A DNA stretch of 64,000 nt, from the NCBI RefSeq assembly GCF_009789575.1, contig NZ_CP046908.1:2893001-2957000 (forward strand), in the 5' to 3' direction. The notes under the pieces were generated by a model. It ran no database searches, was not told the origin of the DNA, and worked only from the letters and a program-made list of their open reading frames with translations. Within the stretch, counting starts at the first letter, position 1, and the number at the start of each line of letters is the position of its first letter. The translations under genes were made by a program, and so were the position numbers. The DNA is from Stappia indica (lineage in GTDB: Bacteria; Pseudomonadota; Alphaproteobacteria; Rhizobiales; Stappiaceae). Below, in pieces: positions 25,600-36,191 of the stretch.

Positions 25600-27641
25600 T
25601 CGGGGCGCAAGAGGCCCACGGCTTCGCCGCCCAGCGCCACCGTCGACCCGTCGCTTCGCATCTTCAGCACCACACCCGGCAACCCGTTCAGCGGGTTCTC
25701 GTCCGCCTGAGGCAGGTCGCGGTCCGCGCGCGGGGCCGACAGCTCGTTGAGCGGGCGCAGGATGCGCTCGTGGATCAGCGAACCGACGCGCAGCGGCAGC
25801 CGTTCGCCGGTCTGCGTCTCGATCTCGAAGCGCGTCTGCCACAGCCGCAACACCCAGCGTCCCCCATCCGTGCTTCCGTCCGCGCCGATAGCCTCGTCCT
25901 CGTCCCGCCGCACCAGCACCAGGTCGGCGCCGCGCCCGTTCTGGATGCGCGGCAGCGCGGGCAGGTCTTCCGGTGCGGTCTGCCCGGTCAGGAAGCCGGC
26001 AAAGGTGGTGAGCGACCAGCCCGGCGCCGGCCGATAGCCGTCCTGCGCTAGCGCGTCGGCCAATGCCTGCGGATCGCCGCTCCATTGCAGAATCAGCGGT
26101 TCCTCGCGTTCGCCGCTGAGTTCGATCCGGTGCGCGGGCACCTTTTCCCAGCCGCCGGACAGCCATTCCTGGCTCGTCAGCGTCTCCACCGGCTTGGTCG
26201 GGCGGTACATATCCCGCGCCCGGTCGAAGTCGCGCGAGACGTGAATGCCGCCGACGACCGCCAGCGTCACCACGGTCAGGGCCGCCAGCGACCAGCGGCC
26301 GATCTTCTCGTTGTGCACCGAGCCGAAGACGAAGGCGAAGGTGGCGACCATCGCCGTGCCGAAGGTGATGCCGCCGACCACATCGCTCATCCAGTGGGCG
26401 CCGAGATAGATCCGCGAGAAGGCGACCGCGCCGATCAGCGGCACGGCCAGCGAGAAGACGCCGGCCTTGATCAGGGGCGAACGGTCGTGGGCGACCAGCA
26501 CCGCGATGATGCCGAACAGCACCGCGGTCAGCGTCGCGTGGCCGGAGGGGAAGGACAGCGCATCGGCGCCGGCATAGATGTCGATCGGCCGTTCGCGCTG
26601 GAACAGCATCTTGAACAGCGGCACGAACACGGCCGCGCTGGCGATCGCGATCATCAGGCCGGTGGCCCGTCGCCAGGCCTTGCGGGCGAACAGGTAGACG
26701 ATCACCACGGCCGCGACGGAGGCGATCACCACCCCGTCGCCGAGCATGGTGATGAAGGTCATGATGTCGTCGCCGACCGGCGTGCGCAGGTCCTGGAACA
26801 GGTTGCGGATCGAGGTGTCGGCGCGGTTGAGCCCGTTGTCGGGCGAGATCGCCGCCGCCAGCGCCGCGAACAGCGGCACGGTGACGATCAGCAGCAGCGC
26901 CGAGACGATCATGCCGGCCGAGCGCGGATGCGCCGGATCCAGCATCTGCGCCAGCCACCGGCTGACGCGGTTCTCGTGCCGGCCCAGCCATTCGACTGTC
27001 CTCAGCCGGCTGCCGGCATAGAGCGGCAGCACGATCAGGATCAGCCAGCGGGCGATCATCACCGCGACGAAGAGCAGCACCAGAAGCACGCCCAGCACCG
27101 TGGCCAGCCTGCCGCTGATTTCGCCCAGCGCGCTGAAAGCCGTACCGGCGATGACGCCGGGACCCAGATGCACGATGGCCCAGACGATCGCCGAGGTGAC
27201 GTTGATGAAGGTGAAGCGGCCGACCGGCATGCCGACCATGCCGGCAATCCCCGGCACGATGGCCTTCACGCCCGGCACGAAGCGGCCGATGAACACGCTC
27301 TTGCCGCCATGCAGCAGGAAATAGGCCTCGCCCCGCTCCACCAGCGTCCGGTAGCGGTTGAACGGCCAGACCGACTTGATCCGGTCCTTGTAGACATGCC
27401 CGACCCAGTAGGAGATCGCATCGCCGGCGATGGCGCCCATCGTCGTCCAGAACAGGATCGGCCAGGGATCGAGCTTGCCGAGGCCGACCAGCGTTCCCGC
27501 GCCCACCAGCACCACGGTCGAGGGCACGAACATGCCGATGATGAACAGCGCCTCGCCCATGGCGATCGTGAACACGACCACGTTGGCGAGAACGGGGTTT
27601 TCGCCGATGAAGGCGACGAGCTGATTGAGAATGTCGGTCAC
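25554..27641 (-). CDS. DedA - PAP2 phosphatase - LssY-like fusion membrane protein
   Basis: 695 residues in three parts. About 1-215 is a DedA/SNARE-associated domain (FVPSTVVLVGAGTLVG, GRFVPGVKAIVPGIAGM). About 245-450 is a PAP2 phosphatase with its full signature: KMLFQRERP, FPSGHATL and SRIYLGAHWMSD. About 480-690 is a soluble LssY C-terminal-like domain (QEWLSGGWEKVP, HERILRPLNELSAP). The protein probably dephosphorylates a lipid pyrophosphate or phosphatidate at the membrane, with DedA giving lipid flipping or proton-coupled functions. Start is GTG 27641, with a weak ribosome site. The 3' end overlaps bigR by 46 bases tail to tail. Confidence 0.87.
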   Translation of the reverse strand: MTDILNQLVAFIGENPVLANVVVFTIAMGEALFIIGMFVPSTVVLVGAGTLVGLGKLDPWPILFWTTMGAIAGDAISYWVGHVYKDRIKSVWPFNRYRTLVERGEAYFLLHGGKSVFIGRFVPGVKAIVPGIAGMVGMPVGRFTFINVTSAIVWAIVHLGPGVIAGTAFSALGEISGRLATVLGVLLVLLFVAVMIARWLILIVLPLYAGSRLRTVEWLGRHENRVSRWLAQMLDPAHPRSAGMIVSALLLIVTVPLFAALAAAISPDNGLNRADTSIRNLFQDLRTPVGDDIMTFITMLGDGVVIASVAAVVIVYLFARKAWRRATGLMIAIASAAVFVPLFKMLFQRERPIDIYAGADALSFPSGHATLTAVLFGIIAVLVAHDRSPLIKAGVFSLAVPLIGAVAFSRIYLGAHWMSDVVGGITFGTAMVATFAFVFGSVHNEKIGRWSLAALTVVTLAVVGGIHVSRDFDRARDMYRPTKPVETLTSQEWLSGGWEKVPAHRIELSGEREEPLILQWSGDPQALADALAQDGYRPAPGWSLTTFAGFLTGQTAPEDLPALPRIQNGRGADLVLVRRDEDEAIGADGSTDGGRWVLRLWQTRFEIETQTGERLPLRVGSLIHERILRPLNELSAPRADRDLPQADENPLNGLPGVVLKMRSDGSTVALGGEAVGLLRPDQAPTAPSEPASTPQ

Positions 27642-27943
27642 GAGACGCGGCCGGGCATGAACTGTTTCCTGGCTGGCGCGGGCGGAAATCCCCGGCGCGG
27701 CCCGCTACATGTACGTCCTGCGGCCGGCTTCGCCAATCCTCGGAAAGAGCATTTTTCCCGTTCCGCTCCGCGGCTTGGCGCAGGACATATGACAGGCGCC
27801 GTGCGTGCGACTATATGAGGCGCCCTTATCGCCGTGTCCCGGGACCTTGGTCGCGAACCATTGCATCGCGGCGGCATGCGCGGCACCTTGATCCCCCGCG
27901 CGCGGCACACGCCCGGCGACATGACATCAGGAGAGCAGCGCCC
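27642..27943. other. 302-base divergent intergenic region
   Basis: Should contain the promoters of the DedA-PAP2 fusion (minus) and of the polyphosphate:AMP phosphotransferase (plus). ATATGA occurs twice, at 27787 and 27813, each followed shortly by GGCGCC (27795, 27819), a possible direct-repeat binding site. No open reading frame with gene-like features and no RNA gene was seen. Confidence 0.4.
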
Positions 27944-29410
27944 GTGTTCCAGTCGGCTTCCCTTCCCGTCGACCTGTCCCGTACCGATTTCGACGCGCTC
28001 GAGCCGAAGCTGCGCACCGAGCTGCTCGCGGCCCAGCGCGAGGTGATCGAGAAGAAGCCGTTCTCCGTGCTGGTGGTGATCGCCGGTGTCGACGGGGCCG
28101 GCAAGAACGACGCCATCGCCCGGCTGCACGAGTGGCTCGACGTGCGCTACCTCACCTGCAACGCCTATGACGAGGAGACCGACGAAGAGCGCGGCCGTCC
28201 GGACCTGTGGCGCTACTGGCGCGACCTGCCGGCGCTGGGCGAGACCTCCGTCGTCGTCTCCTCCTGGTACAACGAGCCGCTGCGCTGCTTCGTCCAGGGC
28301 GAGATCGGCGAGGCCGAGTTCGAGCGCCGGCTTGCCCGCATCAACCGGTTCGAGGGGCTGCTCGCCAGCGAAAACGTGCTCGTGCTGAAATTCTGGTTCT
28401 CGCTCACCCCCGAAACCCAGAAACGCCGGTTGAAAGGGCTCGGCCGCAAGGACCGCGCCCGGCGCATTCTCGCCGAATGGGCCGACATCGCCCATGCCCC
28501 CGGTGCCCAGGCGGCGTTCGAGCGCGCCGCCCTTTCGACCTCCACCCCGGCCGCACCCTGGATCGTCATCCCCAGCGACGAGCCGCGCGCCCGCGATCTT
28601 GCGCTCGGCCGCTGCGTCGAGATGGCCATCCGCCGCCGGCTGGAGGCCGCGCTCGCCAATCCGCTGGCGCTGCCGGCCGTGGTCGCCGGCATCGAGCGGC
28701 GCAGCGCCGTCGAGGCCGTCGATCTCGGTGCCCGCCTGTCGAAACACCGCTACCGCACGGAGCTCGACCGGCTGCAGGGCGAGCTCGCCCGCCTCATAGA
28801 CCGCAAGGCGTTCCGCGACCGCTCGCTCGTCCTCGCCTTCGAGGGCAACGACGCTGCCGGCAAGGGCGGTGCCATCCGCCGGGTGATTCGCCCGCTCGAT
28901 CCGCGTCGCTACCGCGTTCACCGCATCGCCGCCCCGAGCGAGGAGGAGCACGCCCATCCCTGGCTGTGGCGGTTCTGGAACCGGCTGCCGCGACGCGGGC
29001 ACTCGGCGATCTTCGACAGGTCCTGGTACGGGCGGGTGCTGGTGGAACGGGTCGAAGGCTTCTGCAGCGAGGCCGAGTGGTCCCGCGCCTACAATGAAAT
29101 CAACGAGTTCGAGACCGAGCTCACCGATGCCGGCGCCATCGTCGTCAAGGTCTGGCTGGCGATCAGCCGGCAGGAGCAGCTCGCCCGCTTCAAGGAGCGC
29201 GAGGAGACGCCCTACAAGCAGTTCAAGATCACCGACGAGGACTGGCGCAACCGGCTGAAATGGGACCAGTACACCGAGGCGGCCGGCGACATGGTCGACC
29301 GCACCTCGACCAGTTTCGCGCCCTGGCATCTGGTCGCGGCCGAAGACAAGCGCTTCGCCCGCGTCGAGGTGCTGCGCCGCCTGGTCGAGCGGCTGGAAGC
29401 CGCGCTGTGA
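27944..29410 (+). CDS. pap: Polyphosphate:AMP phosphotransferase (class II PPK2, two domains)
   Basis: Transfers phosphate from polyphosphate to AMP, giving ADP. The 488-residue protein is a tandem of two PPK2 domains. The N-terminal one has Walker A GVDGAGKNDA and the C-terminal one GNDAAGKGGA followed by FDRSWYGRVLVERVEGFC; the second keeps all PPK2 motifs and is the likely active unit, with the first domain more divergent (SSWYNEPL). GTG 27944 is chosen because AGGAGAG lies eight bases upstream. Convergent with pobR, stop codons 9 bases apart. Confidence 0.9.
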   Translation: MFQSASLPVDLSRTDFDALEPKLRTELLAAQREVIEKKPFSVLVVIAGVDGAGKNDAIARLHEWLDVRYLTCNAYDEETDEERGRPDLWRYWRDLPALGETSVVVSSWYNEPLRCFVQGEIGEAEFERRLARINRFEGLLASENVLVLKFWFSLTPETQKRRLKGLGRKDRARRILAEWADIAHAPGAQAAFERAALSTSTPAAPWIVIPSDEPRARDLALGRCVEMAIRRRLEAALANPLALPAVVAGIERRSAVEAVDLGARLSKHRYRTELDRLQGELARLIDRKAFRDRSLVLAFEGNDAAGKGGAIRRVIRPLDPRRYRVHRIAAPSEEEHAHPWLWRFWNRLPRRGHSAIFDRSWYGRVLVERVEGFCSEAEWSRAYNEINEFETELTDAGAIVVKVWLAISRQEQLARFKEREETPYKQFKITDEDWRNRLKWDQYTEAAGDMVDRTSTSFAPWHLVAAEDKRFARVEVLRRLVERLEAAL

Positions 29411-29419
29411 GCGGCGGCC

Positions 29420-31620
<2,201 letters not shown>

Positions 31621-31623
31621 GGC

Positions 31624-31651
31624 GTCGGCGCAGTTCTTTGCCGGCTTTTTT
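31624..31651 (+). terminator. Intrinsic terminator of pobA
   Basis: Seven-pair stem (31624-31630 with 31639-31645, two G-T wobbles, eight-base loop) followed directly by six T. It starts 3 bases after the pobA stop codon. Confidence 0.8.
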
Positions 31652-31796
31652 CTTCGGTGCACCGACCCGGTTTGACAAGGGTCAAGGCGGCGCATGCCGG
31701 ATGCCTCAGGATACCGCAAGTGGTCCGCCCGCGCGCCTTTCGCCGCAGGCCGGCAGGAAGGGTGTGCAGGCGAAAGGCCGGCGGCGGGAGGTGCAT

Positions 31797-32981
31797 GTGA
31801 CTGACGGCAAGCGGCAAGCAGCGACGGCGGGCGACAAGGTTGTCCCCGGGGCCGGTATCGAGACCGACCTCGAAGCCGCCAGCGAAATTGGCAGCGAAAA
31901 TGACAACGAAACGGGCATGCCGGCCGGGCTTTCCAGCCTTTCGGAGCAGCGAGTCGCCGCGGTGCAGGAAAGCGAGCTTGCGGCCGTGAAAGACATTGCC
32001 GAACACGGCGAAAGCGGCAGCGACGACGGCATCGCCGCGATCATCGACGGGGCCTCGCCCGACGATGCCGGCCGCATGCGCCGCGCCCTCGGCCTGCCCA
32101 AGCCGCCGGGCACTCCGCGCCGGACCAGCAACGAACTTGCCCCCGACTGGCGCGAGGGAGGCTATCCTTACCGCTTCAAGATGCTGCGCCGCGACTACGA
32201 GCGCGAGAAGTTCGTGCTGCAGACCGAGCTTCTCAAGCTGCAATCCTGGGTCAAGGATGCCGGCCAGCGGGTGGTGATCCTGTTCGAGGGGCGCGATGCG
32301 GCCGGAAAGGGCGGCACGATCAAGCGCTTCATGGAGCATCTCAACCCGCGCGGCGCGCGGGTCGTGGCTCTGGAAAAGCCGGACGAGGTGGAGCGAGGGC
32401 AATGGTATTTCCAGCGTTATGTCAAGCACTTGCCGACGGTCGGCGAGATCGTTCTGTTCGATCGCAGCTGGTATAACCGCGCCGGTGTCGAGCGGGTCAT
32501 GGGCTTTTGCACCGACGAGGAATATCGCGAGTTCCTCCGCCAGGTGCCGGAGTTCGAGCGCAATCTGGTGCGCAGCGGCACCCATTTGATCAAGTTCTGG
32601 TTTTCCGTCAGCCGCAAGGAACAGAGCCGCCGCTTCCGCGAGCGCAACGTTCATCCGCTCAAGCAATGGAAACTGTCCCCGGTCGACCTCGCCTCGCGCG
32701 ACAAGTGGGACGACTACACCAAGGCCAAGGAGGCGATGTTCTTCCACACCGACACGGCGGATTCACCCTGGACGGTGATCAAGTCCGACGACAAGAAGCG
32801 GGCCCGGCTGAACGCCATGCGCTATGTGCTGCAGGCGATGCCCTACACGGGCAAGGACGCCAAGCGCGTCGGCCGCGTCGACGACCTTCTGGTGGGGCGC
32901 GCCACCGTTCTGCTGGAACGCGGCGAATACGACCAGCAGCACGGCTGGGACACCTCGGAAACGGGCGCGGGGCCGCGCTGA
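31797..32981 (+). CDS. ppk2: Polyphosphate kinase 2 family protein
   Basis: Single-domain PPK2 that exchanges phosphate between polyphosphate and nucleotides. Walker A is FEGRDAAGKGGTIKRF, the lid/Walker B region DRSWYNRAGVERVMGFCT, plus the family blocks GQWYFQRYVKHLP and KFWFSVSRKEQSRRF. GTG 31797 is preferred because GGGAGG lies five bases upstream; ATG 31701 would add 32 low-complexity residues and lies just after a TTGACA that could be a -35 element. With the GTG start the product has 394 residues; the first ~110 are acidic, Ala/Ser/Glu-rich and probably disordered, longer than in most PPK2 proteins. Confidence 0.88.
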   Translation: MTDGKRQAATAGDKVVPGAGIETDLEAASEIGSENDNETGMPAGLSSLSEQRVAAVQESELAAVKDIAEHGESGSDDGIAAIIDGASPDDAGRMRRALGLPKPPGTPRRTSNELAPDWREGGYPYRFKMLRRDYEREKFVLQTELLKLQSWVKDAGQRVVILFEGRDAAGKGGTIKRFMEHLNPRGARVVALEKPDEVERGQWYFQRYVKHLPTVGEIVLFDRSWYNRAGVERVMGFCTDEEYREFLRQVPEFERNLVRSGTHLIKFWFSVSRKEQSRRFRERNVHPLKQWKLSPVDLASRDKWDDYTKAKEAMFFHTDTADSPWTVIKSDDKKRARLNAMRYVLQAMPYTGKDAKRVGRVDDLLVGRATVLLERGEYDQQHGWDTSETGAGPR

Positions 32982-33025
32982 GCGCGACGCCGGCGAAGAC
33001 CTGGAATTGCCGGAACCCGCGCGCC

Positions 33026-33085
33026 GGAAACGGACACGCTGGAAACGGGCGTGCTGGAAACCGGAGCGCTTGAAACCGGAGCGCT
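33026..33085. repeat. Four tandem 15-bp repeats
   Basis: Units start at 33026, 33041, 33056 and 33071 with the pattern GGAAACnGGnnnGCT; copies 3 and 4 differ only in their first base, and a decayed fifth unit follows. The array lies between the ppk2 stop codon and the CodA-like start. Because 15 is a multiple of three, both strands stay open through it, but no gene-like protein uses it. Confidence 0.8.
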
Positions 33086-33145
33086 GGGGGCCGAAACTGC
33101 GGCGAACCTGCCCCGAGCCTTGCGCTGATTCCGGAAAATTCGCCC

Positions 33146-34435
33146 ATGTCCTTCGATCTTCTCGTCAAGAACGCCACGCTGCCCGACGGGCGCGCGCACA
33201 TCGACATCGCCTGCCGGGACGGCCGGATCACCGCCGTGGAGCCCGGCATTTCGGGCGAGGCGGGCCGTGTGATCGAGGCCGGCGGCCGACTGGTATCCCC
33301 GCCCTTCGTCGACAGCCATTTCCACATGGACGCGACGCTGTCGCTCGGCCTGCCGCGCATGAACGAGAGCGGCACCTTGCTGGAGGGCATCGCCCTGTGG
33401 GGCGAGTTGAAGCCGCTGCTCACCGTCGAGGCGGTGGTCGAGCGGGCGCTGCGCTACTGCGATCTTGCTGTTTCGCAAGGGCTTTTGGCGATCCGCACCC
33501 ATGTCGACGTGTGCGACGACAAGCTTACCGGCGTCGAGGCGCTGCTTGAGGTCCGCGAGCGGATCGCTCCTTACATCGACCTGCAGCTCGTCGCCTTCCC
33601 GCAGGACGGGCTCTACCGCTCGCCGACGGCGGAACGCAACCTTGTCCGCGCGCTCGACATGGGCGTCGACGTGGTCGGCGGCATCCCGCATTTCGAGCGG
33701 ACGATGGGGGACGGTGCCCGCTCGGTGCGGGCGCTGTGCGAGCTCGCCGCCGTGCGCGGGCTGATGGTCGACATGCATTGCGACGAGAGCGACGACCCGA
33801 TGTCGCGCCATATCGAGACGCTGGCCTGCGAGACGCAGCGCCTCGGCCTCCACGGCCGGGTCGCCGGATCGCACCTCACCTCGATGCACTCGATGGACAA
33901 TTATTACGTCTCCAAGCTCCTGCCGCTGATCGCCGAGGCGCAGGTGCACGCCATCGCCAACCCATTGATAAATATCACGCTTCAGGGCCGTCACGACAGC
34001 TATCCGAAGCGCCGGGGCCAGACCCGCGTGCCGGAAATGCGCGCGCACGGCATCAACGTTTCCTTCGGCCACGACTGCGTCATGGACCCCTGGTATTCGA
34101 TGGGATCGGGCGACATGCTGGAGGTTGCGTCGATGGGGCTGCACGTCGCGCAGATGATGAGCCGCGACGAAATGCGCTATGCTTTTGAATGCGTTACGAC
34201 CCATCCGGCGCGCGCGCTGGGGCTCGACGGCTACGGTATCGCGCCCGGCTGCAACGCCGATTTCGTGCTGCTGCAGGCGGCCGACACGATCGAGGCGATC
34301 CGCCTGCGGGCCCGCCGCCTGGCGGTCGTGCGCCGCGGCAAGGTGATCGCGCAGAGCGATCCGGCGATCACGCGCCTGTCGCTCGAGGGACGGCCGGAAA
34401 CGATCGATCCGGCGGCTTACGCGCCTGTAAAATAA
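33146..34435 (+). CDS. Cytosine deaminase (CodA)-like amidohydrolase
   Basis: 429 residues, aligning end to end with E. coli CodA by eye. Metal and catalytic motifs are VDSHFHMDATL, THVDVCD, MHCDESDDP (with the catalytic Glu), GSHLTSMHSMD, QGRHDSYPKRRGQTRV and FGHDCVMDPWYSMG. The metal-binding Asp of GHD is kept, but the next residue, Asp314 in E. coli CodA, which shapes substrate choice, is Cys here. It therefore hydrolyses an exocyclic amine or cyclic amide, but not necessarily cytosine. No CodB permease is adjacent. ATG 33146. Confidence 0.82.
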   Translation: MSFDLLVKNATLPDGRAHIDIACRDGRITAVEPGISGEAGRVIEAGGRLVSPPFVDSHFHMDATLSLGLPRMNESGTLLEGIALWGELKPLLTVEAVVERALRYCDLAVSQGLLAIRTHVDVCDDKLTGVEALLEVRERIAPYIDLQLVAFPQDGLYRSPTAERNLVRALDMGVDVVGGIPHFERTMGDGARSVRALCELAAVRGLMVDMHCDESDDPMSRHIETLACETQRLGLHGRVAGSHLTSMHSMDNYYVSKLLPLIAEAQVHAIANPLINITLQGRHDSYPKRRGQTRVPEMRAHGINVSFGHDCVMDPWYSMGSGDMLEVASMGLHVAQMMSRDEMRYAFECVTTHPARALGLDGYGIAPGCNADFVLLQAADTIEAIRLRARRLAVVRRGKVIAQSDPAITRLSLEGRPETIDPAAYAPVK

Positions 34436-34463
34436 GGCTTTCCGCCGGTTTTCCGGGGTTGGA

Positions 34464-34532
34464 AATTTCGAGACGGATTTTGCGAAATTCGCTCTCAATC
34501 TCGCGCAATTTCGAGAGTCCCGTCTCGAAATT
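34464..34532. promoter_or_regulatory. Compound inverted repeat upstream of the P450, candidate operator
   Basis: AATTTCGAGACGG (34464-34476) is repeated in reverse complement at 34520-34532, a perfect 13-bp inverted repeat. A third copy of the core AATTTCGAGA lies between them at 34507-34516, and CTCTC/GAGAG (34492, 34513) also pair. The patch is AT-richer than its surroundings and sits 29 bases after the CodA-like stop and 115 bases before the P450 start. Multiple copies of one core suggest a repressor or activator site. Confidence 0.55.
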
Positions 34533-34598
34533 GCCCAAAGGCCGGACTTGGAGCCGGTCGCCAGGTTTGCCATAAGGGAGGGACGAGACGGCCCCCGT

Positions 34599-34646
34599 CC
34601 GGACAGTACCCCGGACAGCAACCCGGACAGGACCCCGGATAGGACC
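34599..34646. repeat. Four tandem 12-bp repeats abutting the P450 start codon
   Basis: Perfect-period units CCGGACAGtacc, CCGGACAGcaac, CCGGACAGgacc and CCGGATAGgacc start at 34599, 34611, 34623 and 34635; one base separates the last from the ATG at 34648. A decayed copy (CCGACAGGAACC) lies in the first codons. The region is in frame with the P450 back to a stop at 34573 but offers no start codon, so it is leader, not coding. Confidence 0.85.
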
Positions 34647-34647
34647 C

Positions 34648-36156
34648 ATGCAGCGACCGACAGGAACCATCGACGGGGAGAGTGACGGGGATAAATCTGC
34701 TGCGGCTGCCGCCGGCTGCCCCGTTGCCGGCCATGGCGGAGCCTCGCCCGCGACAGCCGAGGCGGCGGCGCCCGGCACTTATGTGCCGCCCTGTCCGCTG
34801 CGCCCGGAATCGACGCCGCCGGTCTGGAAGCTGATCGGGCTCGCCCGCCGCAACTTCCTCTCGGTCTGGCCGAGCTCGGCCTTCGCCAAGCCCTGGCTGC
34901 GCATCGCCGTGCTGCGCAAGCAGATCTTCGTCTGCAACAGCCCGGACCTGGTCCAGGAGGCCTTCGTGCGCAAGCACGACACGTTCGAGCGCAAGAGCGC
35001 GCAGATGCGCCACGCGCTGGAACCGCTGCTCGGCGACGGCCTGTTCATCTCCGACGGCGAGACCTGGCGGCGGCGGCGCCAGATCGTCGGCCCGATCATC
35101 CATGCCTCGAAGGTTCGCGACTTTTTCCCCGTCATGGCCGAGACCATCGCCGAGCGGCGCGCCGCCTGGGAGGCGGCAGGTCCGGATGCGCCGGTCGACA
35201 TGCTGCAGGAGATGGCGCACCTGACGGCGGAGATCATCTGCCGGACGATCTTCGGCCGCCAGCTCGGCCGCGACTACGCCGCCGAGGTGGTCGAAAGCTT
35301 CACCGACTATCAGCGCCATATCGACCAGATCGACCTGATCTCGCTGCTCGGCCTGCCCGACTGGCTGCCGCGCCGGCGCGGCCGGGCGATCCGCCGTGCG
35401 GTCGCGCGCATCGACAAGGTGCTCGACGAGATCATCACCAGCTACGAGGCGCGCCGGAGCGACGGCGAGACCTCGGTGATCGGCGGGCTGCTGGAGGCCC
35501 GCGACGAGGACGGCAAGCCGCTGTCGCGCGAGGCGATCCGCAACGAGGCGGCGGTGATCTTCATGGCCGGCCACGAGACGACGGCCAACACGCTGTCCTG
35601 GGCCTGGTTCCTGCTGTCGCAGGCGCCCTGGGCGCGCGAGGCGCTCAAGACCGAACTCGACACGGTGCTGCAGGGCCGGACGCCGGACTTCGCCGATGTC
35701 GCCCGCCTGTCCTATACCCGCGCGGTGATCGAGGAGACGCTTCGGCTCTATCCCCCCGTGCCGATCCTTGCCCGCGAGGCGCTGGCCGACGACACGATCG
35801 GCGGCGTGGCAACGCCCAAGGGCTCGCTGGTCATGGTCGTGCCCTGGCTGCTGCACCGCAATCCGGAACTGTGGCAGCGCGCCGACAATTTCGAGCCGGA
35901 ACGGTTCCTCGGCACAACGCGCGGCGGCCAGTCGAAATTCGGCTACGTGCCCTTTGCCATCGGCCCGCGCATCTGCGCCGGCCTTGCGTTCGGCCTGACC
36001 GAATCGATCCTGTCGCTGGCGATGCTGGCGCAGGGCTTCGACGTGAAGCTGGAGCCGGGCACCGACGTGCAGCCGATCTGCCGGCTGACCCTGCGCCCGG
36101 GCGAGCGCCTGCCGATGCGGCTTCAGCCGCGCATCCCCGCCGCGCCGCGCGCGTGA
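34648..36156 (+). CDS. Cytochrome P450
   Basis: Soluble haem-thiolate monooxygenase of 502 residues, longer than the usual bacterial ~400-420 because of an N-terminal extension of about 55 residues that is Ala/Gly/Pro-rich. Conserved elements are the C-helix WRRRRQIVGPII, the I-helix oxygen-activation motif FMAGHETTANTLSW, the K-helix EETLRLYPPVP, and the haem loop PFAIGPRICAG with Cys443 as the iron ligand. The AGHETT form and a CYP102/CYP4-like core suggest a fatty-acid or hydrophobic substrate; that is tentative. No ferredoxin or reductase gene is adjacent. ATG 34648 is the first start after an in-frame stop. Confidence 0.92.
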   Translation: MQRPTGTIDGESDGDKSAAAAAGCPVAGHGGASPATAEAAAPGTYVPPCPLRPESTPPVWKLIGLARRNFLSVWPSSAFAKPWLRIAVLRKQIFVCNSPDLVQEAFVRKHDTFERKSAQMRHALEPLLGDGLFISDGETWRRRRQIVGPIIHASKVRDFFPVMAETIAERRAAWEAAGPDAPVDMLQEMAHLTAEIICRTIFGRQLGRDYAAEVVESFTDYQRHIDQIDLISLLGLPDWLPRRRGRAIRRAVARIDKVLDEIITSYEARRSDGETSVIGGLLEARDEDGKPLSREAIRNEAAVIFMAGHETTANTLSWAWFLLSQAPWAREALKTELDTVLQGRTPDFADVARLSYTRAVIEETLRLYPPVPILAREALADDTIGGVATPKGSLVMVVPWLLHRNPELWQRADNFEPERFLGTTRGGQSKFGYVPFAIGPRICAGLAFGLTESILSLAMLAQGFDVKLEPGTDVQPICRLTLRPGERLPMRLQPRIPAAPRA

Positions 36157-36191
36157 GCCCGCCTCGGCCATGACCGCCGTTCGCGGCCCCG

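Noticed and set aside
27781-27824. Pho box upstream of the polyphosphate:AMP phosphotransferase
   Set aside because: Only one CTGTCAT-like half is present (on the minus strand); the second half at 11-bp spacing is missing.
32843-34621. Long open frame on the minus strand opposite the CodA-like gene
   Set aside because: High-GC codon bias opens the antisense frame; composition is Arg/His/Gly-rich without family motifs, and the plus-strand gene has full CodA motifs.
33026-34646. CRISPR-like array from the two repeat blocks
   Set aside because: Units of 15 and 12 bp are strictly tandem with no spacers.
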